Assembly (NCBI RefSeq): GCF_002901865.1
Contig: NZ_PPQF01000047.1
Span: 1 to 64,000 of the forward strand
Origin: Staphylococcus agnetis
GTDB lineage: Bacteria > Bacillota > Bacilli > Staphylococcales > Staphylococcaceae
Direction of reading: 5' to 3'
DNA length: 64,000 nucleotides
Below are positions 49,387-60,523 of this stretch, piece by piece; position 1 is the stretch's first letter; every line of letters begins with the position of its first letter. The translations under genes were made by a program, and so were the position numbers. The notes beneath the pieces were generated by a model, which had not been told where the DNA came from, searched no databases, and saw only the letters and a list, made by a program, of their open reading frames with translations.

Positions 49387-50753
49387 AACAATCCACATTG
49401 AAAACAAAATGGACACTTGTAACGACAATTATTACTTTCTTAATTATTTTTATATTTTGCTTACTTATCATTTATGCTATTAGCAGTTTATTGAAACAAA
49501 ATGAACTTGAAAAAGCTGAACGTAGTGTCGATGACATTTACAATTTATTAGAAACCAAACCCTTACAACGTATTACAACAGTGGAATTTAATGCAGTGAC
49601 CAATAGTTATCAAAAGGTCATCTTGCATGACCACTATCAACGTAAAATTTTTGAAAATTCAAGCACATCATCTATTAAATTTTCACCAGAATTTCATCCT
49701 GTTAGTTCTAGAAATATCAATATTACAAAAAACGACGAAGGGTCATTTATCATCATTAACACGCCTGTTGATACACCTTATTTTAAAGGGTATGTGACTG
49801 TTGTACACTCACTAGAAGTGTATGATGATTTATTAACCTTCATTGCGTATTTAGCATTCATATTTGGGTTAATCGCACTTTTTGTAACAGCCATTATTAG
49901 TTACATTTTCTCATCACAAATTACAAAACCTATTAATATTATTACAGAGAAAATGACTCAAATTCGCCGAGATGGCTTCCAAGAAAAATTAGCCGTTCCA
50001 ACGAATTACGAAGAAACGGATGCACTCATTGACACCTTTAACAGTATGATGATCAAACTAGAAGATTCATTTAATCAACAACGCCAATTTGTTGAAGATG
50101 CGTCTCACGAATTAAGAACACCATTACAGATTATTCAAGGTCATTTAAGTTTGATTAAACGATGGGGAAAGAAAGATCCGGATATTTTAGAGGAATCCTT
50201 GTCTATCTCAATTGAGGAAATGAATCGCATTTCGAAATTGGTGGAAGAATTATTATTACTAACTAAAAATGATATGGGGAACGCAGAGCATCATATTGAA
50301 AAAGTAGATATTAATGAAGAAATAAAAACACGTATTCGAGCTATTCGTAAAATACATGATGCTTATACGTTTACATTTAATACGAATCAAGATTTCATTT
50401 ATCTAAACATCAACGCCTTTCACTTTGAACAAATTTTACTTATTTTCTTTGACAATGCTATTAAATATGACACAGTTAATAAACAAATAGACATATCGAC
50501 ACGATTCATTAACAATCAAGTATTAATTGATATTACTGACCATGGTACGGGCATCCCTCAAGAGGATATTAATTATATCTTTGATCGTTTTTATCGAGTT
50601 GATAAGTCTAGATCGCGTCATCAAGGTGGAAATGGATTAGGTTTATCTATAGCTGAAAAGCTAGTAAAGCAATATCATGGACGCATTTCAGTTCAAAGTG
50701 AAGTGGGTAAATTTACAACTTTTACAATTCATTTCAATGCCGGTCAAAACTAG
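49383..50753 (+). CDS. arlS: Sensor histidine kinase ArlS
   Basis: Membrane sensor kinase (456 residues). Two transmembrane helices (about 11-37 and 153-178) flank an extracellular sensor of about 115 residues. A HAMP segment (about 178-230), the phospho-acceptor His242 in [11 protein letters not shown], and the ATP-binding N, G1 and G2 boxes ([29 protein letters not shown]) follow. It is the cognate partner of ArlR and co-translated with it. Confidence 0.95.
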   Translation: MKQSTLKTKWTLVTTIITFLIIFIFCLLIIYAISSLLKQNELEKAERSVDDIYNLLETKPLQRITTVEFNAVTNSYQKVILHDHYQRKIFENSSTSSIKFSPEFHPVSSRNINITKNDEGSFIIINTPVDTPYFKGYVTVVHSLEVYDDLLTFIAYLAFIFGLIALFVTAIISYIFSSQITKPINIITEKMTQIRRDGFQEKLAVPTNYEETDALIDTFNSMMIKLEDSFNQQRQFVEDASHELRTPLQIIQGHLSLIKRWGKKDPDILEESLSISIEEMNRISKLVEELLLLTKNDMGNAEHHIEKVDINEEIKTRIRAIRKIHDAYTFTFNTNQDFIYLNINAFHFEQILLIFFDNAIKYDTVNKQIDISTRFINNQVLIDITDHGTGIPQEDINYIFDRFYRVDKSRSRHQGGNGLGLSIAEKLVKQYHGRISVQSEVGKFTTFTIHFNAGQN

Positions 50754-50774
50754 AAATTGCACGGTTTTTTTGCC

Positions 50775-50822
50775 TTTAAATGTTCACAAATTAATGCTAT
50801 GATTGTCCTGTAAGCGTTTTTA
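50775..50822 (+). promoter_or_regulatory. odhA promoter with cre site
   Basis: Extended -10 TGCTATGAT (50795-50803) with a weak TTTAAA 17 bases upstream. TGTAAGCGTTTTTA at 50809-50822 matches the CcpA cre core at 13 of 14 positions and lies over the predicted start of transcription. Carbon catabolite repression of odhAB is therefore likely. Confidence 0.7.
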
Positions 50823-50844
50823 TTTATACTGTGGAGGGTGGATT

Positions 50845-53634
50845 ATGAAGAACGATAAACAGGTGACTGAGGCACCTGTAAACTTCGGAGCGAATCTAGG
50901 ATTAATGTTAGAACTCTATGATCAGTTTTTAGAAGATCCAAGTTCAGTCACTGAAGATTTACAAGTGCTCTTTAGCACAATCAAAGATGGCGAAGCAACT
51001 GTATCACAAAAGTCAAATCAAACAAGCTCAGGGGATAGCACCATTAAACGTGTTATGAGGTTGATTGATAACATTAGACAATATGGGCATTTACAAGCAG
51101 ATATTTATCCTGTAAATAAGCCTGAACGTAAACATTTACCTAAATTAACAATAGAAGATTTTGATTTAGATAAACAAACGCTCGAAGGTATATCTGCCGA
51201 CATCGTATCAGAACACTTTAAAGATATTTATGATAATGCATATGAAGCAATATTAAGAATGGAGCAACGCTACAAAGGCCCAATCGCGTTTGAGTATACA
51301 CACATCAATAATAATAAGGAACGTGTATGGTTAAAACGTCGTATTGAAACGCCGTATAAAGCAAATCTTAATACTGAAGAGAAAAAAGCTTTATTTAAAC
51401 AACTTGCTCATGTAGAAGGATTCGAAAGATACTTACACAAAAACTTTGTGGGTGCAAAACGTTTCTCTATTGAAGGTGTGGACGCATTAGTACCGATGTT
51501 ATCACGCACAATTAAACGTGCTTCTGAAGAAAATATTACTAATATTCAAATTGGTATGGCACATCGTGGTCGTTTAAATGTGTTGACACATATTCTTAAA
51601 AAACCATACAGTATGATGCTTTCTGAATTTATGCATACTGATGCGATGAAATTTTTACCAGAAGATGGCAGCTTAAATTTAACATCCGGTTGGACGAGTG
51701 ATGTGAAGTATCATTTAGGTGGTGTAAAAACCATTCATGACCACGGGCATGAACAGCGCATTGTTTTAGCAAATAATCCGAGTCATTTAGAGGTTGTCGC
51801 ACCAGTGGTAACTGGACGCACACGTGCTTCACAAGATAACACTAATCGTTCGGGCCAAATTGAAACAAACTTTAATCAAGGTATGCCGATAATCATTCAT
51901 GGTGATGCTGCTTATCCAGGACAAGGGGTCAACTTTGAAACGATGAACCTGGGCAGTTTACATGGTTATTCTACAGGTGGGACATTGCATATTATTACAA
52001 ATAACCGTATTGGATTCACAACGGATCCTATAGATGGTCGCTCTACGACTTATGCGACAGACGTTGCAAAAGGATATGATGTTCCTATCATGCATGTCAA
52101 TGCAGATGATGTAGAAGCAACAATTGAAGCCATTGATATCGCTATGGAATTCCGTAAAACATTTAATAAAGATGTTGTCATCGATTTAGTCGGATATCGT
52201 CGTTACGGACATAATGAAATGGATGAACCTTCACTTACTAATCCGTTACCATATAAAAACATTCGAAAACACGACACGGTAGATATCATTTACGGTAAAA
52301 AGCTTATTGATGAGGGCATTATTACTAAAGAAGATATGGACAATGTCATTTCAAGTGTTCAAAAAGAAATGCGTGAAGCACACGATGCTATCGATAAAAA
52401 TGATAAAAATAATAATACCGATATGAACATTCCAGAAGGCATTTCTAAACCATTGGAGAGTAATGACAGTGCGCTTTCGTTTGATCGATTAAAAGAAATT
52501 AATGATGCAATGTTAACTTACCCTGAAGGCTTCAATGTGTTTAAAAAATTGAATCGTATTTTAGAACAACGACGTCAAGCATTTGATAGCGAAACAGGAC
52601 TCGTAGACTGGACGCATGCGGAACAACTTGCTTTTGCCACAGTAATGCAAGAAGGCACACCAATTCGAATGACTGGTCAAGATAGTGAGCGTGGTACATT
52701 TAGTCATCGTCACGCTGTATTACACGACCAAGAAAATGGTGATGTTTTCGTTCCACTTCAAAATGTGCCGAATCAAAAAGCAACATTCGATATTCACAAT
52801 TCACCATTATCAGAAGCTGCTGTTGTAGGTTTCGAATATGGATACAATGTTGAAAACCCATCTTCCTTTAATATTTGGGAAGCTCAATTTGGTGATTTCT
52901 CTAATATGGCTCAAATGTATTTCGATAACTTTATTTTCTCAGGAAATGCCAAATGGGGAGAGCGCTCAGGTCTCACTTTCTTCTTACCACATGCGTTTGA
53001 AGGTCAAGGACCAGAGCATTCATCAGCACGTTTAGAGCGGTTCTTACAACTCGCTGCAGAAAATAATATGACCGTATGTAACTTGTCAAGTTCAAGTAAT
53101 TACTTCCACCTGTTGCGTGCACAAGCAGCAAGCTTAAATACGGATGCAATGCGACCGTTAGTCATCATGTCACCAAAAGGATTATTACGAAATAAAACAG
53201 TCGCAAAACCAATTGCGGAATTTACTCAAGGTGGCTTTGAGCCAATATTAATTGAAGATTACGATGCCTCAAAAGTTAAAAAAGTCATTTTAGCTACAGG
53301 TAAAATGTTTATAGACCTTAAAGAGCGTCTTCAAAAAGAACCTAATCCAGAAATTCTATTAGTCGCAATTGAGCGCTTATATCCTTTCCCTGAAGAAGAA
53401 GTGGCACAATTATTATCGTCACTTGAGGGTATCAATACAGTGACATGGGTTCAAGAAGAACCTCAAAACCAAGGGGCTTGGCATTATGTATATCCTATAC
53501 TCTCACGCATTCTTGATAAAGACATTGCGCTTCAATATGAAGGTCGTAAACACCGTGCAGCACCATCAGAAGGTGACGGAGAAATTCACAAACTGGTTCA
53601 AAATATCATTATTGAAAAAAGTTTAAATATCTAG
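50845..53634 (+). CDS. odhA: 2-oxoglutarate dehydrogenase E1
   Basis: Thiamine-diphosphate-dependent E1o (929 residues) of the TCA-cycle 2-oxoglutarate dehydrogenase complex. Features are the N-terminal E2-binding segment, [21 protein letters not shown], the ThDP-binding [14 protein letters not shown] and the C-terminal transketolase-like half with [12 protein letters not shown] and [20 protein letters not shown] 50845 was chosen since TGGAGGGTGG lies just upstream. odhB follows; E3 is encoded elsewhere. Confidence 0.97.
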   Translation: MKNDKQVTEAPVNFGANLGLMLELYDQFLEDPSSVTEDLQVLFSTIKDGEATVSQKSNQTSSGDSTIKRVMRLIDNIRQYGHLQADIYPVNKPERKHLPKLTIEDFDLDKQTLEGISADIVSEHFKDIYDNAYEAILRMEQRYKGPIAFEYTHINNNKERVWLKRRIETPYKANLNTEEKKALFKQLAHVEGFERYLHKNFVGAKRFSIEGVDALVPMLSRTIKRASEENITNIQIGMAHRGRLNVLTHILKKPYSMMLSEFMHTDAMKFLPEDGSLNLTSGWTSDVKYHLGGVKTIHDHGHEQRIVLANNPSHLEVVAPVVTGRTRASQDNTNRSGQIETNFNQGMPIIIHGDAAYPGQGVNFETMNLGSLHGYSTGGTLHIITNNRIGFTTDPIDGRSTTYATDVAKGYDVPIMHVNADDVEATIEAIDIAMEFRKTFNKDVVIDLVGYRRYGHNEMDEPSLTNPLPYKNIRKHDTVDIIYGKKLIDEGIITKEDMDNVISSVQKEMREAHDAIDKNDKNNNTDMNIPEGISKPLESNDSALSFDRLKEINDAMLTYPEGFNVFKKLNRILEQRRQAFDSETGLVDWTHAEQLAFATVMQEGTPIRMTGQDSERGTFSHRHAVLHDQENGDVFVPLQNVPNQKATFDIHNSPLSEAAVVGFEYGYNVENPSSFNIWEAQFGDFSNMAQMYFDNFIFSGNAKWGERSGLTFFLPHAFEGQGPEHSSARLERFLQLAAENNMTVCNLSSSSNYFHLLRAQAASLNTDAMRPLVIMSPKGLLRNKTVAKPIAEFTQGGFEPILIEDYDASKVKKVILATGKMFIDLKERLQKEPNPEILLVAIERLYPFPEEEVAQLLSSLEGINTVTWVQEEPQNQGAWHYVYPILSRILDKDIALQYEGRKHRAAPSEGDGEIHKLVQNIIIEKSLNI

Positions 53635-53647
53635 GGGGCATTTGAAA

Positions 53648-54889
53648 ATGGCAGAGGTAAAAGTTCCAGAATTAGCAGAATCTATCACAGAAGGTACCAT
53701 TGCAGAATGGTTAAAACAAGTTGGTAACACAGTTGAAAAAGGTGAAGCCATCCTCGAATTAGAAACAGACAAAGTCAATGTGGAAGTCGTCTCTGAAGAA
53801 GCTGGGACACTTCAAGAATTACTTGCCAATGAAGGTGATACTGTAGAAGTAGGACAAGCTATTGCAGTCGTTGGTGAAGGTGGTGGCAATGCATCAAGTG
53901 CAACACCAACTGAAGAAAAATCGAATAAAACTAACGAAGATACTTCAAATCAGAAATCATCTCAAGCAACAGATTCTGAAAAACAAGCGTCCACATCCAA
54001 TGAGAGAATTAATGCCACACCATCAGCGCGTCGTGCAGCACGTGAAAAAGGTATTAGTTTAAATGAGGTGCAAAGCATCGTACGAAAAGAAGATGTAGAA
54101 CGAGGTTCAACATCTCAAGCTTCTACAACGCAAGAAAAAGCATCCCAAACAGAAGCAAAACCACAAAAACCTTCTACGCCGTCAAAACCAGTCATTCGAG
54201 AAAAAATGACACGTAGAAAACAAACAGCTGCTAAAAAGTTACTTGAAGTGAGTAACCAAACAGCAATGTTAACGACTTTCAATGAAGTAGATATGACAAA
54301 TGTAATGAATCTACGTAAACGTAAAAAAGAAAAATTTATGGAAGATCATAACGGTACAAAACTTGGCTTCATGTCGTTCTTTACTAAAGCTGCAGTCGCT
54401 GCTTTGAAAAAATATCCAGAAGTGAATGCAGAAATTGATGGAGATTACATGGTAACAAAACAATTCTACGATATTGGTGTTGCGGTATCAACACCTGGTG
54501 GTTTGTTAGTACCAAACGTCCGTGATTGTGATAAAAAGAACTTTGCTGAAATTGAAGAAGAAATCGCGAACTTAGCTGCCAAAGCGCGTGATAATAAACT
54601 TTCTCTCGACGATATGATGAACGGTTCATTTACTATTACTAATGGTGGTATTTTCGGTTCAATGATGTCTACACCAATTATTAATGGGAACCAAGCTGCG
54701 ATTTTAGGTATGCATTCTATTATTACACGTCCAATTGCTGTTGATGGAGACAAAATTGAAAACCGTCCTATGATGTATTTAGCATTAAGTTATGATCATC
54801 GCATTATTGATGGTAAAGAAGCAGTAGGATTCTTAAAAACAATTAAAGATTTAATTGAAAATCCTGAAGATTTATTATTAGAATCGTAA
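53648..54889 (+). CDS. odhB: Dihydrolipoamide succinyltransferase (E2)
   Basis: E2 core of the 2-oxoglutarate dehydrogenase complex (413 residues). Lipoyl domain with lipoylated Lys42 in [10 protein letters not shown], a Ser/Thr/Gln-rich linker (about 78-125), the peripheral subunit-binding domain ([14 protein letters not shown]), a second linker, and the catalytic domain ending in SYDHRIIDG with the active His and Asp. ATG 53648 gives the standard N terminus; the TTG at 53642 is less likely. One lipoyl domain, as in other succinyltransferases. Confidence 0.97.
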   Translation: MAEVKVPELAESITEGTIAEWLKQVGNTVEKGEAILELETDKVNVEVVSEEAGTLQELLANEGDTVEVGQAIAVVGEGGGNASSATPTEEKSNKTNEDTSNQKSSQATDSEKQASTSNERINATPSARRAAREKGISLNEVQSIVRKEDVERGSTSQASTTQEKASQTEAKPQKPSTPSKPVIREKMTRRKQTAAKKLLEVSNQTAMLTTFNEVDMTNVMNLRKRKKEKFMEDHNGTKLGFMSFFTKAAVAALKKYPEVNAEIDGDYMVTKQFYDIGVAVSTPGGLLVPNVRDCDKKNFAEIEEEIANLAAKARDNKLSLDDMMNGSFTITNGGIFGSMMSTPIINGNQAAILGMHSIITRPIAVDGDKIENRPMMYLALSYDHRIIDGKEAVGFLKTIKDLIENPEDLLLES

Positions 54890-54906
54890 GAAGCGTAAAT
54901 AATACT

Positions 54907-54940
54907 AACCCACCTAGCATTGTTGTTAGGTGGGTTTCTT
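54907..54940 (+). terminator. odhAB terminator
   Basis: Stem AACCCACCTA / TAGGTGGGTT with a ten-base loop, followed by a short T-run. Confidence 0.88.
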
Positions 54941-55199
54941 TAAAATCATTGACACTAAACAATGTGCACAACTCTTTTTTTCTAACATCTTCATATATAT
55001 CTCAGCACACTACTACAACAATGATGTTTCTGTCATACCACTATAAATGCGAGGCTTAGTGAACTATATAAATCAGACTTTTATGCCTCAACCACATTTA
55101 ATTTTATAAAGTAAGTTTCAAACTGTAATCTCTACAAAATTATCGCTTTATGATACACTTAAGCATATATTAAGTGTTGATTATAGTGGAGGTTGTATC
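54941..55199 (+). other. Gap before VOC gene
   Basis: Together with the terminator this is a 310-base non-coding stretch. I see no gene, no clear riboswitch and no confident promoter in it beyond a lone TATGAT at 55149. Confidence 0.5.
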
Positions 55200-56015
55200 A
55201 TGAGTGGTATTCGAAGCGTTACATTAGCTACAGATAATTTAAATCAAACGATTGAATTATTTCATCACACACTTGGACTGAATTATAAAAAACATCATGG
55301 TGCGATTCAATTCGGTGACGGAAATATATCGCCAGGTACACGTATTCAATTTGTTGAAATACCTCAAGGCTTATCTGAACCATACCGTCATTTTGATTCT
55401 ATTGGTTTAAGAACACCTTCAAATGAAGGATTGGAGCATTATGCTGATATTTTAAATGGTGCGGACATTTCATTTTCTGAACCAAGTTTACTGAATGGCC
55501 ACGCATATTTTGAATTTACAGATGATACTCAACAAACATTTTCAATTTTTTCAAATGAGCATAATTCAGGGGTAGGTCTTGGCATGCCGTATGAAGATAG
55601 TAGCGTTAATCCATTGCATCAAATACAAGGACTAGGTCCCATCGTGATTAAAACCAATGAATTAATGGTTACATTTTCTATGCTCACACAAGTCTTTGGT
55701 TTTACGCCATTGGGTGAGTATACTAAAGAACATGATGATAATAAGGTGGTTGTTTTACATTTAGATGAGGGTGGTTTAGGAACAGAAGTTCATTTATACA
55801 CACCATCTTCGCCTATAAAATTTCCTGAGGTAGGTATTGTTGAACAAATAGAGTTTACTGCACGCGACGAACAACATTTAAATACTGCAATTAAACAACT
55901 TGAATTAAATGAACTTCCTTATCAACAACTTAAAAATGAACAAGATAAGACACGTGCAATTCGTATCAATGATGTGAGTGGCATGTCGTTTATATTAACT
56001 CTAGATGAATCATAA
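55200..56015 (+). CDS. VOC (glyoxalase/dioxygenase-fold) protein
   Basis: A 271-residue protein with two vicinal-oxygen-chelate modules (about 1-115 and 145-268), both beginning with a beta-alpha segment such as IRSVTLATDNLNQTIELFHHTLGL and GLGPIVIKTNELMVTFSMLTQVFGF. It resembles ring-cleaving dioxygenase-type VOC proteins. Potential metal ligands (His, Glu) are present, but I cannot assign the substrate. The start follows GTGGAGG. Confidence 0.85.
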   Translation: MSGIRSVTLATDNLNQTIELFHHTLGLNYKKHHGAIQFGDGNISPGTRIQFVEIPQGLSEPYRHFDSIGLRTPSNEGLEHYADILNGADISFSEPSLLNGHAYFEFTDDTQQTFSIFSNEHNSGVGLGMPYEDSSVNPLHQIQGLGPIVIKTNELMVTFSMLTQVFGFTPLGEYTKEHDDNKVVVLHLDEGGLGTEVHLYTPSSPIKFPEVGIVEQIEFTARDEQHLNTAIKQLELNELPYQQLKNEQDKTRAIRINDVSGMSFILTLDES

Positions 56016-56026
56016 AAGGTGATATT

Positions 56027-56230
56027 ATGTTACATGAAACGTGGAAAGAAAAAACGCCAATCAAACAAGTAAAGGTCGTCCATGTGGATGCCAAAAAATT
56101 CAAAGTTAGTCATATGTTAACGATAGGCAAAGTTTACGATGTCGTTAATGAAACTGAAGAATACTATCAAATTATTGATAATTCAGGCCTTGTAGGCGGC
56201 TACTATAAAACATATTTTGAAGAAGTTTAA
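56027..56230 (+). CDS. DUF6501 family small protein
   Basis: A 67-residue basic-acidic soluble protein, [11 protein letters not shown] at the start and a small beta domain afterwards ([12 protein letters not shown] at the end). It matches a conserved Bacillales family with no known role. It lies 11 bases after the VOC gene and is followed by a terminator, so it is probably in that transcript. Confidence 0.78.
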   Translation: MLHETWKEKTPIKQVKVVHVDAKKFKVSHMLTIGKVYDVVNETEEYYQIIDNSGLVGGYYKTYFEEV

Positions 56231-56251
56231 AATTAAAAAATGATGAAAAAA

Positions 56252-56282
56252 ACGGGGGTACACTTGTACTCACGTCTTTTTT
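56252..56282 (+). terminator. Terminator after DUF6501 gene
   Basis: Stem ACGGGGGTAC / GTACTCACGT (one mismatch, one G-U), flanked by an A-run and a T-run. Confidence 0.8.
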
Positions 56283-56304
56283 CTTGTTAAGAAGGGTGAA
56301 TAAA

Positions 56305-57099
56305 GTGACACAAACTAAGGGATATATAAACGCTGATGAAAATGTATTTGGAGATGCGGTCAAGCTATTTCAATTAAATAAAAATATTTTACTTAAAGGG
56401 CCTACAGGTTCAGGAAAAACAAAACTTGCCGAAACTTTGAGTCAAACACTCAATATACCTATGCATCAAGTGAACTGTTCAGTAGACCTTGATACTGAAA
56501 GCTTATTAGGATTTAAAACTATAAAAACGAATGACAATGGCCAACAAGAAATTATTTTTATAGATGGTCCTGTCATTCAAGCGATGAAAAAAGGACATAT
56601 TTTGTACATTGATGAAATCAACATGGCAAAACCGGAAACATTACCAATATTAAATGGCGTTCTTGATTATAGACGTCAACTCACTAATCCATTTACGGGT
56701 GAAGTGATTAAAGCCGCTAAAGGATTTAAAGTTATTGCTGCAATCAATGAAGGATACGTTGGAACGTTACCTATGAATGAAGCATTAAAAAACCGTTTTG
56801 TGGTGATTAATGTAGATTATATAGATGGTGACACACTTCACGATGTTATTAAGGCACAAAGTCTACTACAAGATTCGGCACGTATAAAGCAAATTATTAA
56901 ATTTAACGAAGACTTGCGTACTATGACAAAACAAGGGCAACTTTCAGAAGAAGCAGCAAGTATTCGAGCACTTATAGACTTAAGTGATTTAGCTACAGCA
57001 ATGCCTGTCGAACGTGCGATACAACGTACAATTATTGATAAATTAGAAGATGAAAGAGAACGACAAGCTGTACAAAATGCTGTAGAACTAAACTTTTAG
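56305..57099 (+). CDS. MoxR-type AAA+ ATPase
   Basis: AAA+ ATPase of the MoxR/CbbQ group (264 residues), a class that remodels protein complexes with a VWA partner. Walker [13 protein letters not shown], Walker [10 protein letters not shown], sensor 1 near VIAAINEG and an Arg-finger region in [14 protein letters not shown] 56305 is the likely start; GAAGGG ends eight bases upstream, whereas the TTG 56284 falls in the terminator. The VWA gene starts 11 bases after its stop. Confidence 0.92.
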   Translation: MTQTKGYINADENVFGDAVKLFQLNKNILLKGPTGSGKTKLAETLSQTLNIPMHQVNCSVDLDTESLLGFKTIKTNDNGQQEIIFIDGPVIQAMKKGHILYIDEINMAKPETLPILNGVLDYRRQLTNPFTGEVIKAAKGFKVIAAINEGYVGTLPMNEALKNRFVVINVDYIDGDTLHDVIKAQSLLQDSARIKQIIKFNEDLRTMTKQGQLSEEAASIRALIDLSDLATAMPVERAIQRTIIDKLEDERERQAVQNAVELNF

Positions 57100-57110
57100 A
57101 AGGTGACACA

Positions 57111-59000
57111 ATGAGCGATCGTTTTATACTCTTTAACGATGAACAATTAGACGCCATGAAAGTGATGATGCTTCAAGATTTATCACGTTTATTGTTAAAA
57201 AACCCTGAAACACAAGTGAAAATTCATAAATTCCCATATTATGATGCAATTGATAACACTGTTATATGTAGTTCATTTTGGGCGCATCGACCTGAACATA
57301 TTGAGAAGACAGGCTTAAAAACAGATGTATTACTCGCAACTTACAGTTATTTTAATATGGCGCCTCACATCGTGAATGCAGTACTTCAAAATGACGAAGC
57401 TTTTCAACATCCAAAATTTTATAGACAGTTATTTAAACTGATTGAAGAAATGCGTATGCTTCACCTCATTGAAAATGAACGTCCCAGTGCATCAAAAATG
57501 ATTCAAGTGCGTCGACAAATTCGCCAACAATATTGCCAAACTCAAATTAAAGTTTATCGTACAAAAACGTTATATTCGGATTTATTGTTTTTAAATTTAG
57601 AATATGCATTTTTAACAGAAAACTTTTATGATATTCCTTATATTCATGATGATTTAACGAGTATTTTACAGCACATGTATCACTATTTACCTGACTTTTT
57701 TAACCTACAAACAAGTGAAGATAGTTTATTGTTAACGCAACGCATTATGTTTCAAATTGATGATTGGTTGACAGAGGATATGTTAAATGAATATTATCAT
57801 ATTCCTCGAAGAGTATATGAATCTATTGGTCATTTATCATTAGATGATATTAGACGTATGGATGCATCACAAACGGATGGCCAAACGCAAGAATCTGACT
57901 GTGTTGATACTGAATCAATTGAAATGAAATCATCTGATAGTGAAACAGCAGGTGGTGCGTATCTCGAAATGGAACTTCATGAAGGACAAAATAGCGATGT
58001 TTTGAATGAAAGTGATACAGCTAGAGAAGGCGACAGCACAGATGATATGACAAATATGGAAGCTAAAAAAGGGCATGGCTCAAAAGATAGCATTGATGAT
58101 GAAGAAGGCGGGGAGTTACACGGACGTCATCCGCTTTTAGCTTTATCTGGTATCAATCAATATGTAGATATTAAATGGAATAGACCGGAAATACAACCTG
58201 AACATATGATAGCCTACGCTAAAGTGCAACAGTCTGTACAATATGAAACACGTGATTTAATACAAATTATTAAAAAAACGATTGACCGCGAATATCAAGA
58301 TCAACGTAATGATTTAACTAAAGGCCGCTTACAAAAAAATTTAATCAACTGGTTTGTTGATGATCAGTATAAAGTGTTTTTTAAAAAAGCAGATATGAGC
58401 CAATCATTTGATGCTACATTTACATTACTAATAGATGCCTCAGCAAGTATGCATGACAAAATGGATGAAACCATTAAAGGTGTAGTCTTATTTCATGAAA
58501 CACTTAAAACGTTAAATGTTCGTCATGAAATTCTAGCATTTAATGAAGATGCATTTGATGCTGATGAAACATATCAACCTAATATCATCGATGAAATCAT
58601 TCAATATCATCAATCCATCTATCATAGCGAAGCACCTAGGATCATGAGTTTGACGCCACAAGATGATAATCGAGACGGCGTTGCCATACGTATTGCAAGT
58701 CAGCGTTTGCTCACACGTGCTGAAAATCAAAAGTTTTTAATTGTTTTTTCAGATGGTGAACCATCCGCTTTTAATTATAGTCAGGATGGTATTTTAGATA
58801 CGTATGAAGCAGTCGAACAGAGCCGCAAACTTGGTATTGAAATTTTCAATGTATTTTTAAGTCAAAATCCAATAACCGAATCAACTGAACAAACCATTCA
58901 CAATATTTATGGTGCATATGCCATCTTTGTGGAAGGGGTAGAAAACTTGCCGAGTTTATTATCACCTTTACTGAAAAAACTATTGTTGAAATCATTTTAA
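57111..59000 (+). CDS. CobT-like VWA domain protein
   Basis: A 629-residue protein partnered with the MoxR ATPase upstream. A helical N-terminal half (about 1-245), an acidic low-complexity stretch rich in Ser/Glu/Asp (about 250-330), then a von Willebrand A domain (about 425-625) with the metal-ion site DASASMHDK and a later Asp in FSDGEPSA. It resembles the CobT subunit of cobaltochelatase by architecture only; no cobalamin genes are near. Such pairs usually insert metals or remodel complexes, and the target here is unknown. Confidence 0.88.
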   Translation: MSDRFILFNDEQLDAMKVMMLQDLSRLLLKNPETQVKIHKFPYYDAIDNTVICSSFWAHRPEHIEKTGLKTDVLLATYSYFNMAPHIVNAVLQNDEAFQHPKFYRQLFKLIEEMRMLHLIENERPSASKMIQVRRQIRQQYCQTQIKVYRTKTLYSDLLFLNLEYAFLTENFYDIPYIHDDLTSILQHMYHYLPDFFNLQTSEDSLLLTQRIMFQIDDWLTEDMLNEYYHIPRRVYESIGHLSLDDIRRMDASQTDGQTQESDCVDTESIEMKSSDSETAGGAYLEMELHEGQNSDVLNESDTAREGDSTDDMTNMEAKKGHGSKDSIDDEEGGELHGRHPLLALSGINQYVDIKWNRPEIQPEHMIAYAKVQQSVQYETRDLIQIIKKTIDREYQDQRNDLTKGRLQKNLINWFVDDQYKVFFKKADMSQSFDATFTLLIDASASMHDKMDETIKGVVLFHETLKTLNVRHEILAFNEDAFDADETYQPNIIDEIIQYHQSIYHSEAPRIMSLTPQDDNRDGVAIRIASQRLLTRAENQKFLIVFSDGEPSAFNYSQDGILDTYEAVEQSRKLGIEIFNVFLSQNPITESTEQTIHNIYGAYAIFVEGVENLPSLLSPLLKKLLLKSF

Positions 59001-59034
59001 CGCATTAAAGCTCAAAATGGAGAAAATATTTTCA

Positions 59035-59080
59035 AATTTTCTGAAATTTTATGGACGCTTTTATCTATATGTGATAGAAT
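59035..59080 (+). promoter_or_regulatory. brnQ promoter with CodY box
   Basis: AATTTTCTGAAATTT at 59035-59049 matches the CodY box at 14 of 15 positions. It lies just upstream of TGGACG (59052-59057), 17 bases, TAGAAT preceded by TGA (extended -10). Repression by CodY when branched-chain amino acids are plentiful is expected. Confidence 0.85.
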
Positions 59081-59119
59081 GAGACATAAATTTTAAAAGT
59101 TGATTGAAGGAGTAGCAAT

Positions 59120-60466
59120 ATGAACAAAAATACACTTGTTATTGGGTTTATGTTATTTGCGATATTTTTCGGCGCAGGTAACTTGATTTTCCCACCATCT
59201 TTAGGCCTTTCTAGTGGCCAATATTTTTGGCCATCTATTTTAGCCTTTGTTTTAACAGGTATTGGTCTTCCATTATTGGGGATAGTGGTAGGCGCACTTG
59301 ATAAACAAGGTTATGTTGGGGCTATTAATAAAATCCATCCAGGATTTTCAATTATATTTTTAGTTGCGATTTATTTAACAATTGGACCGTTATTTGCGAT
59401 ACCACGTACAGCATCGACGTCTTTCGAAATGACAATCACGCCAATTATCGGAACAAGTAATCCAATCGCGTTATTAATTTTTACAATCATCTATTTTGCG
59501 ATTGTATTATATTTATGTTTGAATCCTGGAAAAATCGTAGATCGTATTGGTGCCATTTTAACACCTTTACTACTTATTACGATTGTTGCAATGATTGTTA
59601 AAGGGTTCATCGATTTTGGTGGTAAACCGAATAACCAGGCAGACCCTGAAGTGTATACCTCTAATTTAGCCGGTTTTTCTAAAGGTTTTACTGATGGTTA
59701 TTTAACAATGGACGCCATTGCAGCTATTGCCTTTTCCATGATTGTTATCAACGCAATTAAAGCGACAGGGGTTAAACATGCGAATCAAATTTTTAAACAA
59801 ACAGCTTTAGCCGGTTTAATTGCAGCATTTGCACTGGCTGTTATTTATATTTCATTAGGATTTATCGGAAATCATATCGTATTATCTGAAACTACAATGC
59901 AACAGCTTGTGGCTCAAGATCGTAATATTGGTGCCCATTTACTAGTCACAATGGCAAATACAGGCTATGGTGCATTTGGTAAATACCTTCTTGGAATCAT
60001 TGTCGCTTTAGCTTGTTTAACAACTGCGTGTGGTTTAGTCGTAGCAGTTAGTGAATATTTCCATGGATTATTTCCTAAAGTATCATACAAAATTTTTGTT
60101 ATCTTTTTTACTTTTATCAGTTTATTCTTATCAAATTTAGGATTAAATGCTGTGATCAAATTATCTGTACCAGTTTTATCCATCATTTATCCAATCGCGA
60201 TTACAACTGTTTTACTCATTTTAATCGCACGTTTTATACCAACACGTCGCATTACGCAACAGATTACCGTTGCTGTGATCACTTTAGAATCTATCCTTAG
60301 CGTAATACATGCAAATGGATGGGCAAACTTTAGCTTTATAAGTAAATTGCCTTTACATCAATTCGCTTTAGAGTGGTTCCCAATTATGGTTGTGACACTC
60401 ATTATTGCATACGTCATTGGTGCATTCGTCAAAAAGTCTAATATTATCGTATACGAAAAAGAATAA
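59120..60466 (+). CDS. brnQ: Branched-chain amino acid transporter BrnQ
   Basis: Sodium-coupled importer of Leu/Ile/Val with about 12 membrane helices (448 residues). The start [19 protein letters not shown] is the LIV-carrier family signature. Other staphylococci carry several BrnQ paralogues and I cannot say which one this is. Ribosome binding site AAGGAG. The CodY box upstream fits its substrate. Confidence 0.95.
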   Translation: MNKNTLVIGFMLFAIFFGAGNLIFPPSLGLSSGQYFWPSILAFVLTGIGLPLLGIVVGALDKQGYVGAINKIHPGFSIIFLVAIYLTIGPLFAIPRTASTSFEMTITPIIGTSNPIALLIFTIIYFAIVLYLCLNPGKIVDRIGAILTPLLLITIVAMIVKGFIDFGGKPNNQADPEVYTSNLAGFSKGFTDGYLTMDAIAAIAFSMIVINAIKATGVKHANQIFKQTALAGLIAAFALAVIYISLGFIGNHIVLSETTMQQLVAQDRNIGAHLLVTMANTGYGAFGKYLLGIIVALACLTTACGLVVAVSEYFHGLFPKVSYKIFVIFFTFISLFLSNLGLNAVIKLSVPVLSIIYPIAITTVLLILIARFIPTRRITQQITVAVITLESILSVIHANGWANFSFISKLPLHQFALEWFPIMVVTLIIAYVIGAFVKKSNIIVYEKE

Positions 60467-60476
60467 ATCAACATAC

Positions 60477-60518
60477 AACGCCCACAATCACGCATATGCA
60501 TGATTGTGGGCGTTTTCT
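60477..60518. terminator. Bidirectional terminator brnQ/telA
   Basis: Perfect 14-bp stem (60477-60490 with 60501-60514) and ten-base loop, followed by TTTTCT on the plus strand. It sits between the convergent genes brnQ and telA. Confidence 0.9.
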
Positions 60519-60523
60519 TATAA

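Noticed and set aside
56284-56304. TTG 56284 as start of the MoxR gene
   Set aside because: It lies within the upstream terminator's T-run and before the ribosome binding site. GTG 56305 fits better.
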